From assembly GCF_035944375.1 (NCBI RefSeq), contig NZ_DASZBE010000019.1: DNA of 64,000 nt; one strand, written 5' to 3'. Position 1 is the first letter of the stretch; every line of letters starts with the position of its first letter. Position numbers and translations under genes: made by a program. This stretch comes from Allobosea sp035944375 (GTDB lineage: Bacteria > Pseudomonadota > Alphaproteobacteria > Rhizobiales > Beijerinckiaceae). This document shows positions 43,672-51,004 of this stretch, one piece after another. The notes under the pieces were generated by a model that was given only the letters and a program-made list of their open reading frames with translations, made no database searches and was not told the DNA's origin.

Positions 43672-45020
43672 CAGACGGCACTCACCACGGAGGAAGCTTC
43701 GCGCGCGCCGAGCCAGGCCTCGATCTCGCTCATGACCATCTCGCGCAGCGCCTCGTCCTGCACGAACTCGACCGCCTCGCCGGCGAAGGCCTGCAGCACC
43801 AGCGCCTCGGCCTGAGGCCGCGGCAGGCCGCGCGCCATCAGGTAGAAGAGCTGTTCGCCATCGATCTGGGCGACGGTGGCACCATGGCCGCAGACGACGT
43901 CGTCGGCGAAGATCTCGAGCTCGGGCTTGTTGAACATGGTCGCGCCGTCGTTCAGCAAGAGCGCATTGCTCTTCATGTTGCCGTCGGTCTTCTGGGCGTG
44001 CTGGCGCACGATGACCTTGCCCTGGAAGACGCCAGTGCCCTCGCCGCCGATGATCGACTTGAACATCTCGCGGCTGGTGCCGTGCGGCACCTCATGGTCC
44101 ATCACCAGCGTCACGTCGGAATGCTCGCTGCCGCCGAGCAGGTTCACCCCGCGCAGGCCGATCTCGGTATGCTCGCCGGCATAGCGGACGAAATGTTGCT
44201 GGCGCAGCGTCCCGGCATTGCAGACCAGCGCGAAGGATTCGAACTTCGCCTGGCCGCCGACGGTCGCCAGCAGGCTCTGGACCTGCACGGTCGCAGGAGC
44301 GTGGCGCGTGATCACCCGAACATGCTGCACGTCGCTCTCGTCGCCGGTCTCGAAGACGATGGCGCCGTTGATCTGCGAGGCGGCGCTGCCGACGCTCTCG
44401 CCGATCTCGACGATCGTCGCCTTCGCACCGGCACCGGCCAGCACGACCGAGCGATGGAAGATCGCGCGCTCGTCCTCGCCCGAGGCGAGGGACAGAATGG
44501 TCAGCGGCTGCGCCTGCTCCGTGCCGGCTTCGATCTCGACGAAGACGCCGTCGCGCATCAGCGCCGTGTTGAGCATCAGCCCGGCATCGGTGCTGGCCAC
44601 GCCCGGGCCGGAGAGGATGCGGGCGAGGTCATCGCGGCCGGAGACCAGCGCATCGGCCAGGCTGTGGACCGCGAGACCTTCGGGCAGGCCCTCCAGCGTC
44701 GACAGTTCGGGCACGAAGACGCCGTCGACCAGGACGAGCCGGACGCCGCCGGCGGGCAACGCCGCGACGCGGGAGCGCACCGCCGAACTGATCGTCGCGC
44801 TCTCGGCCAGCGGCCGTGCCTCGCGCAGCAGGCCGCGCAGATCGGTGTAGCGCCAAGTCTCCAGCCGGCGATGCGGCAGGCCGCGCACCTCGAAACCGGC
44901 GAAGGCGTCCTCGCGCAGCTTGCGGACCGGCAGGGCGCCGGGCAGTTCAGCCTTGGCGGCGGCGAACTGTGCGCTCAGCGCCTGCTCGGCTGCCGTCTTC
45001 AGCGGGGTGACGACGGACAT
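43671..45020 (-). CDS. sufD: Fe-S scaffold protein SufD
   Basis: Part of the SufBC2D scaffold. The 449 residues have the right-handed beta-helix core with HVRVITRHAPATVQVQSLLATV and LLNDGATMFNKPELEIFADDVVCGHGATVAQIDGEQLFYLMARG near the C-terminus, where a conserved His (CGHGAT) lies. It starts with an overlap to the sufC stop (TGATG) and ends with an overlap into the tautomerase gene, a tight operon. Confidence 0.95.
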   Translation of the reverse strand: MSVVTPLKTAAEQALSAQFAAAKAELPGALPVRKLREDAFAGFEVRGLPHRRLETWRYTDLRGLLREARPLAESATISSAVRSRVAALPAGGVRLVLVDGVFVPELSTLEGLPEGLAVHSLADALVSGRDDLARILSGPGVASTDAGLMLNTALMRDGVFVEIEAGTEQAQPLTILSLASGEDERAIFHRSVVLAGAGAKATIVEIGESVGSAASQINGAIVFETGDESDVQHVRVITRHAPATVQVQSLLATVGGQAKFESFALVCNAGTLRQQHFVRYAGEHTEIGLRGVNLLGGSEHSDVTLVMDHEVPHGTSREMFKSIIGGEGTGVFQGKVIVRQHAQKTDGNMKSNALLLNDGATMFNKPELEIFADDVVCGHGATVAQIDGEQLFYLMARGLPRPQAEALVLQAFAGEAVEFVQDEALREMVMSEIEAWLGAREASSVVSAV

Positions 45021-45772
45021 CAGGCCGCCTCCACATAAGCGGCGTAGCCGCTCTTCTCGAGCTCGAGGGCCAGCTCCTTGCCGCCGGTCTTCACGATGCG
45101 GCCCTTCGACATGACGTGGACCGTGTCGGGGATGATGTGGTCGAGCAGGCGCTGGTAGTGGGTGATGACCAGGAAGCCGCGGTTCTTGTCGCGCAGCGCG
45201 TTGACGCCCTCGGCGACGATGCGCAGCGCGTCGATGTCGAGGCCGGAATCGGTCTCGTCGAGGATGCACATCGACGGGGCGAGCAACGCCATCTGGAGGA
45301 TTTCCATGCGCTTCTTCTCGCCGCCGGAGAAGCCGACATTGAGCGGCCGGCGCAGCATGTCCTTGGCGATGCCGAGCTTGTCGGCGGCGCCGTTGACGGC
45401 CTTGATGAAGTCGGGCGTCAGCAATTCGGCCTCGCCGCGGGCGCGGCGCTGGGCGTTCATCGCCGCCTTCAGGAAGGTCATGGTGGCGACGCCGGGGATC
45501 TCCAGCGGGTACTGGAAGGCGAGGAAGATGCCGGCGGCGGCGCGGGCGTCGGCCTCCATCTCCAGCACGTTCTCGCCATTGAGCAGGATCTCGCCGTCGA
45601 GGACCTCATAGTCCTCCTTGCCGGCGATGACATAGCTCAGCGTCGACTTGCCGGAGCCGTTGGGGCCCATGATGGCTGCGACCTCGCCGTCGTTCACGGT
45701 GAGGTTGAGGCCGTTGAGGATCTGCTTGTCTTCGTCGGCGATCTTGACGACGAGGTTGCGAATTTCGAGCAT
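45020..45772 (-). CDS. sufC: Fe-S assembly ATPase SufC
   Basis: ABC-type ATPase of the SufBC2D complex. The 250 residues have Walker A GPNGSGKSTLS near residue 37, the Q-loop LAFQYPLEIPG, the signature SGGEKKRMEILQ, Walker B CILDETDSGLD and the switch His in VITHYQRLL. It lies after a 110-base gap from sufB that carries a repeat, and its stop overlaps the sufD start. Confidence 0.97.
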   Translation of the reverse strand: MLEIRNLVVKIADEDKQILNGLNLTVNDGEVAAIMGPNGSGKSTLSYVIAGKEDYEVLDGEILLNGENVLEMEADARAAAGIFLAFQYPLEIPGVATMTFLKAAMNAQRRARGEAELLTPDFIKAVNGAADKLGIAKDMLRRPLNVGFSGGEKKRMEILQMALLAPSMCILDETDSGLDIDALRIVAEGVNALRDKNRGFLVITHYQRLLDHIIPDTVHVMSKGRIVKTGGKELALELEKSGYAAYVEAA

Positions 45773-45797
45773 TGGTCAGAGTTCCATTCTGCAGGAG

Positions 45798-45864
45798 ATG
45801 GTCGGGTCAGGCCCGACCATGACGCGCCTGGTCCTGGCGTCATGCCCGGGCTTGACCCGGGCAT
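45798..45864. repeat. Two stem-loops in the sufB-sufC gap
   Basis: ATGGTCGGG-TCAGG-CCCGACCAT (45798-45820) and ATGCCCGGG-CTTGA-CCCGGGCAT (45842-45864) are two perfect 9-bp inverted repeats in the 110-base gap inside the suf operon. They resemble repetitive palindromes and may protect or process the upstream sufB mRNA. Confidence 0.75.
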
Positions 45865-45882
45865 CTCGTAAACGATCGGGCG

Positions 45883-47352
45883 TCAGCCCACGGAGCCTTC
45901 AAGGGAAATGGTAATCAGCTTCTGCGCCTCGACGGCGAACTCCATCGGGAGCTGCTGCAGCACCTCCTTGACGAAGCCGTTGACGATCAGCGCCACCGCC
46001 TCCTCCTCGGAGAGGCCGCGCTGCTGGCAGTAGAACATCTGGTCCTCGCCGATCTTCGAGGTGGTGGCCTCGTGCTCGAAAACCGCGGTCGCGGTCTTGG
46101 CCTCGATATAGGGGATGGTGTGGGCGCCGCACTGGTCGCCGATCAGGAGCGAGTCACAGTTCGTGAAGTTGCGCGCACCCGTCGCCTTGCGGTGGGCCGA
46201 GACCATGCCGCGATAGGTCGAGTCCGACTTGCCGGCCGCGATGCCCTTGGCGATGATCTTCGAGGTCGTGTTCTTGCCGAGATGGATCATCTTGGTGCCG
46301 GAATCGACCTGCTGGGCGCCGTTCGACACCGCGATCGAGTAGAACTCGCCGCGCGAGCCGTCGCCGCGCAGGATGCAGGACGGATACTTCCAGGTGATCG
46401 CCGAACCGGTCTCGACCTGCGTCCAGGAGATCTTGGAGTTCTTGCCCCGGCAATCGCCGCGCTTGGTGACGAAGTTGTAGATGCCGCCCTTGCCCTCGGC
46501 ATCGCCCGGATACCAGTTCTGGACGGTCGAGTACTTGATCTCGGCATCGTCGAGCGCGATCAGCTCGACAACCGCCGCATGGAGCTGGTTCTCGTCGCGC
46601 TTGGGCGCCGTGCAGCCTTCGAGATAGCTGACATAGGAGCCCTCGTCGGCGATGATCAGCGTGCGCTCGAACTGGCCGGTGTTCTGCTCGTTGATGCGGA
46701 AATAGGTCGACAGCTCCATCGGGCAGCGCACGCCCTTGGGAATGTAGACGAAGGAACCGTCGGTGAAGACGGCGCAGTTCAGCGTCGCGAAATAATTGTC
46801 GGTCACCGGCACGACGGTGGCGAGGTACTTCTTCACCAGCTCGGGATGCTCGTGGATCGCGTCGGAGATCGAGCAGAAGATCACGCCGGCCTGGGCCAGC
46901 TCCTTCTTGAAGGTCGTGACCACCGAGACCGAGTCGAACACGGCATCGACCGCGACGCGGTTCTCCGGCGCGACGCCGGCCAGGATCTCCTGCTCGCTGA
47001 GCGGGATGCCGAGCTTCTTGTAGGTCTCCAGGATCGCGGGATCGACCTCGTCCAGCGACTGCGGCGCCGGACCCTTGGGGGCGGCGTAGTAGTAGATGTC
47101 CTGGTAGTTGATCGGCGGGTACTGCACGCGCGACCAGGCCGGCTCGGTCATGGTCTTCCATCGACGGAAGGCGTCGAGCCGCCATTCGAGCATCCATTCC
47201 GGCTCGTTCTTGCGGGCCGAGATGTAGCGGACCGTGTCTTCGGTCAGGCCCTTGGCCGGCTTCTCGACCTCGAGTTCGGTGACGAAGCCGTATTTGTATT
47301 CGGTCACGTCGATCGACTTGACCTGATCGATGGTCTCCTGGACCGCTGCCAT
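45883..47352 (-). CDS. sufB: Fe-S scaffold protein SufB
   Basis: Central scaffold on which clusters form, in complex with SufC and SufD. The 489 residues have YKYGFVTELEVEKPAKGLTED at the start, the EWMLEWRLDAFRRW region, SDAIHEHPELVKKYL, and the C-terminal ARNFTNCDSLLIGDQCGAH with the active-site cysteine followed by EHEATTSKIGEDQMFY. The ribosome site AGGAGAG precedes the ATG. It is the second gene of the operon. Confidence 0.97.
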   Translation of the reverse strand: MAAVQETIDQVKSIDVTEYKYGFVTELEVEKPAKGLTEDTVRYISARKNEPEWMLEWRLDAFRRWKTMTEPAWSRVQYPPINYQDIYYYAAPKGPAPQSLDEVDPAILETYKKLGIPLSEQEILAGVAPENRVAVDAVFDSVSVVTTFKKELAQAGVIFCSISDAIHEHPELVKKYLATVVPVTDNYFATLNCAVFTDGSFVYIPKGVRCPMELSTYFRINEQNTGQFERTLIIADEGSYVSYLEGCTAPKRDENQLHAAVVELIALDDAEIKYSTVQNWYPGDAEGKGGIYNFVTKRGDCRGKNSKISWTQVETGSAITWKYPSCILRGDGSRGEFYSIAVSNGAQQVDSGTKMIHLGKNTTSKIIAKGIAAGKSDSTYRGMVSAHRKATGARNFTNCDSLLIGDQCGAHTIPYIEAKTATAVFEHEATTSKIGEDQMFYCQQRGLSEEEAVALIVNGFVKEVLQQLPMEFAVEAQKLITISLEGSVG

Positions 47353-47412
47353 GTCTGCTCTCCTGTCGCGGGTTCAAGGCCCGCCGGTTTGGTCTTCGTC
47401 GTGCGGAACGCG

Positions 47413-48618
47413 TCAGGCGGCAGCCCGGGCGCTCCGATCAGGGATCGCGGCCAGCGCCTTCGCATAGGCCGCGAGAAAGAGGTCGATGTCGGCCTCGCAG
47501 GTGGTCCATCCGAGCGACGCCCGCAAGGCCCCTGCGCTCATGGCGGGGTCGACGCCCATGGCGGTCAGGACATGGGAGCGCCGGACCTTGCCGGAGGAAC
47601 AGGCCGAGCCCGAGGACAGAGCGACGCCCGCGAGGTCGAGCTTGATCAGCGTCGTCTCGGCGCTCAGCCCCGGTGTCGCGAAAGCCGAGGTGTTCGGCAG
47701 GCGCGGTGCGGCGCGCCCGAAGATCGCGCTCTGCGGCGACAGCGCCAGAAGCCCGGCCTCCAGCCTGTCACGCAGGGTGGCGAGACGCAGGTCTTCGGTG
47801 GCGAGCGTCTGCGCGGCGAGGCCGGCAGCAACGCCGAAGCCGACGATCCCGGATACGTTCTCGGTGCCGGCCCGCCAGCCGCGCTCCTGCCCGCCGCCGC
47901 GCAGCAGCTTGTCGGCGAGTTCGAGCGCCCCGGTGCGGAAGACGATGGCACCGACGCCCTTGGGCCCGCCGAGCTTGTGGGCCGAAAGGGTGAGCACATC
48001 GACGCCGAACGCCTCGATGTCGACCGCGATCTTGCCGGCCGCCTGGACGGCGTCGCTGTGAACGAGCGCACCGAACCGCTTCGCGATGGTCGCGATGGCG
48101 GCGAGCGGCTGGATCACGCCGGTCTCGTTGTTGGCGAGGTGGACGGAGACCAGCGCCCGAGCGCCCGGATGCTCGGTTGCGAAACGCTCCAGCCGCGCCG
48201 TGAGCCACGCCATGTCGACGAGGCCGTCGGCATCGACGGGTAGCGCCTCGGCGGACTGAGCCGGAAAGCGGTGGCCGTCGCGCACGCACGGATGTTCGGT
48301 GGCGCTGTGGAGCAGCAGCGAGGCCGGAATCCGCACACAGTCGCGCCCGCCGTCGCAATCCATCAGCCCGGGCGACAGCAGGGTGGCATTCGCCTCGGTC
48401 CCGCCGCCGGTGAAGACGACATTGGCGGCACTGGCCCCGACCAGCCCGGCCACCTGCTCACGAGCCCGCTCGACCGCACTGCGCGCCGCCCTGCCCTCGG
48501 CATGGACGGAAGACGGATTGCCGGGCAGTTCCAGCGCGCGCACCATCGCCTGCACGACCTCCGGCCGGACCGGGGTCGTGGCGTTGTGATCGAGATAGGC
48601 GCGCGCCGGGAGGGTCAC
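47413..48618 (-). CDS. Cysteine desulfurase, NifS/IscS type (group I)
   Basis: First gene of the suf operon. The 401 residues begin with ARAYLDHNATTPVRPEVVQ, have the PLP-lysine motif LSAHKLGGPKGVGAIVF near residue 200 and the catalytic Cys in the longer-loop SGSACSSGKVRRSHVL near residue 330, the group I pattern. The start is a GTG with GGAG 11 bases ahead. Together with SufS the operon therefore encodes two desulfurases of different groups, a known alphaproteobacterial arrangement. Confidence 0.95.
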   Translation of the reverse strand: MTLPARAYLDHNATTPVRPEVVQAMVRALELPGNPSSVHAEGRAARSAVERAREQVAGLVGASAANVVFTGGGTEANATLLSPGLMDCDGGRDCVRIPASLLLHSATEHPCVRDGHRFPAQSAEALPVDADGLVDMAWLTARLERFATEHPGARALVSVHLANNETGVIQPLAAIATIAKRFGALVHSDAVQAAGKIAVDIEAFGVDVLTLSAHKLGGPKGVGAIVFRTGALELADKLLRGGGQERGWRAGTENVSGIVGFGVAAGLAAQTLATEDLRLATLRDRLEAGLLALSPQSAIFGRAAPRLPNTSAFATPGLSAETTLIKLDLAGVALSSGSACSSGKVRRSHVLTAMGVDPAMSAGALRASLGWTTCEADIDLFLAAYAKALAAIPDRSARAAA

Positions 48619-48782
48619 GATCGCGGTTGCTCCAATCCTGCATCAATGGCCGGTGGGCACGAAATGCTTGAATTCGCACCCCTGCGCCGTGCTATAGCCG
48701 CCCGTCCGAACCGGCCTCAGGCCGGGGCCACGGCAGCCGTCCCAAGAGGCGACCGCTCATGTTCCCGACTTGTTCACGGCTG

Positions 48783-48797
48783 TTAGAACCATTCTAA
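48783..48797. promoter_or_regulatory. Irr box (iron control element) of the suf operon
   Basis: TTAGAACCATTCTAA is a perfect 6-3-6 inverted repeat matching the core of the Irr-binding ICE motif (TTAGAA-N3-TTCTAA) of Hyphomicrobiales. It sits between the divergent suf operon and hydrolase gene. It covers the predicted suf transcription start (see 48804-48833), so bound Irr could repress the operon when iron or haem is low. Confidence 0.8.
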
Positions 48798-48803
48798 GCG
48801 CCT

Positions 48804-48833
48804 GATGTAGGGCGCGAGCGGCGGCGTCGTCAA
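48804..48833 (-). promoter_or_regulatory. Putative promoter of the suf operon
   Basis: On the minus strand TTGACG (48828-48833) and TACATC (48804-48809) lie 18 bases apart. The -35 is a good match and the -10 a modest one. The start would fall near 48797, at the edge of the Irr box, about 180 bases before the GTG of the first gene. Confidence 0.45.
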
Positions 48834-48917
48834 GGGCGGCCGGGCCAAGGCGGCGGCAATTTGCCGGTTCCCGGCCCGTTCGAGGCGGCAGCAGCCCAAC
48901 ACAAAGGCGACGAGACG

Positions 48918-49589
48918 ATGCCCGAGGTGATTTTCAACGGACCGGCCGGCCGGATCGAGGGCCGCTACCAGCCCGCCAAGAAGCGGGGTGCGCCGCTCGC
49001 GATCATCCTGCATCCGCACCCGCAATTCGGCGGGACGATGAACAACCAGATCGTCTACAACCTGTTCTACACCTTCGTGAACCGGGGCTTCTCGGCGCTG
49101 CGCTTCAACTTCCGCGGTGTCGGCCGCAGCCAGGGCCATTTCGACCATGGCGCGGGCGAGCTCTCGGACGCCGCCGCCGCGCTCGACTGGATGCAGGCAC
49201 TGAACCCGGAGGCCAAGAGCTGCTGGATCACCGGCGTCTCCTTCGGAGCCTGGATCGGCATGCAGTTGCTGATGCGCCGCCCCGAGATCGAGGGCTTCCT
49301 CTCGATCGCGGCGATGGCCAACCGCTATGATTTCTCGTTCCTGGCGCCCTGCCCCTCCTCGGGCCTGTTCGTCCATGGCTCGGAGGACCGCGTCGCGCCG
49401 GTCAAGGAGGTCATGGCCGTGATCGAGAAGGTGAAGACGCAGAAGGGCATCCAGATCGAGCACACGGTCGTCGAGGGCGCCAACCACTTCTTCGACGGCA
49501 AGGTCGACGTGCTGATGAGCCAGGTCGGAACCTATCTCGACCGCATGGTCGGCCCCGAGATCATCAAGAGCGAGCAGGAAAGCGTCTGA
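48918..49589 (+). CDS. Alpha/beta hydrolase (COG2945-like)
   Basis: The 223 residues have IILHPHPQFGGTMNNQIV, ALRFNFRGVGRSQG, the nucleophile elbow GVSFGAWIGMQL with the Ser near residue 111, HGSEDRVAPVKEV with the Asp and EGANHFFDGKVD with the His. This is the small cytoplasmic hydrolase group of unknown substrate. The ATG at 48918 fits; the frame is open 19 codons upstream. It shares its upstream region, including the Irr box, with the suf operon. Confidence 0.9.
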   Translation: MPEVIFNGPAGRIEGRYQPAKKRGAPLAIILHPHPQFGGTMNNQIVYNLFYTFVNRGFSALRFNFRGVGRSQGHFDHGAGELSDAAAALDWMQALNPEAKSCWITGVSFGAWIGMQLLMRRPEIEGFLSIAAMANRYDFSFLAPCPSSGLFVHGSEDRVAPVKEVMAVIEKVKTQKGIQIEHTVVEGANHFFDGKVDVLMSQVGTYLDRMVGPEIIKSEQESV

Positions 49590-49607
49590 TCCGCTTGCCG
49601 CAACGGC

Positions 49608-49711
49608 GTCATCCCGGACAAGCCGCGAAGCGGCGCTGATCCGGGATCCATCGGAGGGCGACGCTCCATGATGGATTCCGGCACTCCGCTTCGCTACGGC
49701 CGGAATGACGG
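49608..49711. repeat. Palindromic intergenic repeat (copy 3)
   Basis: 104 bp bounded by CGTCATCCCGG and CCGGAATGACG with inner ATCCGGGATCCATC / GATGGATTCCGG. It is closely related to the element at 15724-15813. It lies between the hydrolase gene and tyrS, starting 18 bases after the hydrolase stop. Confidence 0.85.
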
Positions 49712-49747
49712 CACGGCCGACAGCCCCAGAACGATCCGAGCATCACC

Positions 49748-50998
49748 ATGACCACCTACAAGTCCGACTTCCTGCGCGTTCTCGACGAGCGCGGCCTGAT
49801 CCACCAGGTCTCCGATCCGGAGGGCCTCGACGCGCTCTGCCGTCAGGGCGTGCAGACGGCCTATGTCGGCTATGACGCCACGGCGACCTCGATCCATATC
49901 GGCAACCTGATCTCGCTGACGATGCTCTACTGGTTCCAGGAGACCGGGCACCGGCCGATCACGCTGATGGGCGGCGGCACCTCGATGGTGGGCGATCCGT
50001 CCTTCCGCGACGACCAGCGCAAGCTCCTGACGGTCGAGGAGATCGCGACCAATATCGAGAGCATCAAGCGGGTCTTCGGCCGCATCCTGCGCTATGGCGA
50101 CGGACCGACCGACGCGATGATGGCCAACAATGCCGACTGGCTCCTGAAGCTGAACTATGTCGAGTTCCTGCGCGAGGTCGGCCGGCATTTCTCGGTCAAC
50201 CGGATGCTCTCCTTCGACTCGGTCAAGCTGCGGCTCGATCGCGAGCAGTCGCTGTCCTTCCTCGAATTCAACTACATGATCATGCAGGGCTACGACTTCG
50301 TCGAGCTCAACCGGCGCCATGGCTGCCGGCTGCAGATGGGCGGCTCCGACCAGTGGGGCAACATCATCAACGGCGTCGATCTCTCGCACCGGATGGGCGG
50401 ACCGCAGCTCTACTGCGTGACGACGCCTCTGCTGACGACCGCGTCCGGCGCCAAGATGGGCAAGACCGCCAATGGCGCGGTCTGGCTGAACGCCGACGTC
50501 TTCAGCCCCTATGATTTCTGGCAGTATTTCCGCAACACCGAGGACGCCGATGTCGGCCGCTTCCTCAAGGTGTTCACGCGCCTGCCGCTGGACGAAATCG
50601 CGAAGCTTGCCGCGCTGGGCGGCTCGGAGATCAACGAGGCCAAGAAGATCCTGGCCACCGAGATCACCGCCATCGTCCATGGCCGCGAGGCGGCCGACGC
50701 CGCAGCCGAGACCGCGCGCAAGACCTTCGAGCAGGGCGAGACGGCAGCCGACCTGCCGAGCGTCACAATCCCGCGCGCGGAGCTGGAGCCCGGTCTGGGC
50801 GTGCTCAGCGCCTTCGTGAAGGCCGGGCTCGTGCCCTCGACCGGCGAGGCGAGGCGTCAGGTCAAGGCCGGCGGCCTGCGCGTCAACGATGCCGTCGTCA
50901 CCGACGAGCGCGCCATGCTCGGCATGTCGGATCTGGCGGAGGGCGCGATCAAGCTCTCCTTCGGCAAGAAGAAGCACATCCTGCTGCGCGCTGAGTAA
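49748..50998 (+). CDS. tyrS: Tyrosyl-tRNA synthetase
   Basis: Class I aminoacyl-tRNA synthetase. The 416 residues show the HIGH-like motif SIHIGNLISLTML near residue 50, the tyrosine-binding region GGSDQWGNI near residue 198, the KMSKS-like motif GAKMGKTANGAVWL near residue 236 and a C-terminal S4 RNA-binding domain (STGEARRQVKAGGLRVNDAVV). The length is normal (E. coli TyrS has 424). It is convergent with the AsmA-like gene, 6 bases apart. Confidence 0.97.
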   Translation: MTTYKSDFLRVLDERGLIHQVSDPEGLDALCRQGVQTAYVGYDATATSIHIGNLISLTMLYWFQETGHRPITLMGGGTSMVGDPSFRDDQRKLLTVEEIATNIESIKRVFGRILRYGDGPTDAMMANNADWLLKLNYVEFLREVGRHFSVNRMLSFDSVKLRLDREQSLSFLEFNYMIMQGYDFVELNRRHGCRLQMGGSDQWGNIINGVDLSHRMGGPQLYCVTTPLLTTASGAKMGKTANGAVWLNADVFSPYDFWQYFRNTEDADVGRFLKVFTRLPLDEIAKLAALGGSEINEAKKILATEITAIVHGREAADAAAETARKTFEQGETAADLPSVTIPRAELEPGLGVLSAFVKAGLVPSTGEARRQVKAGGLRVNDAVVTDERAMLGMSDLAEGAIKLSFGKKKHILLRAE

Positions 50999-51004
50999 CC
51001 GACC

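Larger units (their letters stand above)
48619..48917. other. Divergent intergenic region, suf operon / hydrolase
   Basis: 299 bases without a gene. Apart from the Irr box and the putative suf promoter I see no Rrf2/IscR-type regulator gene here. A weak pair TTGTTC-N16-TTCTAA could drive the hydrolase gene, in which case the Irr box would also touch its promoter. Confidence 0.5.
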
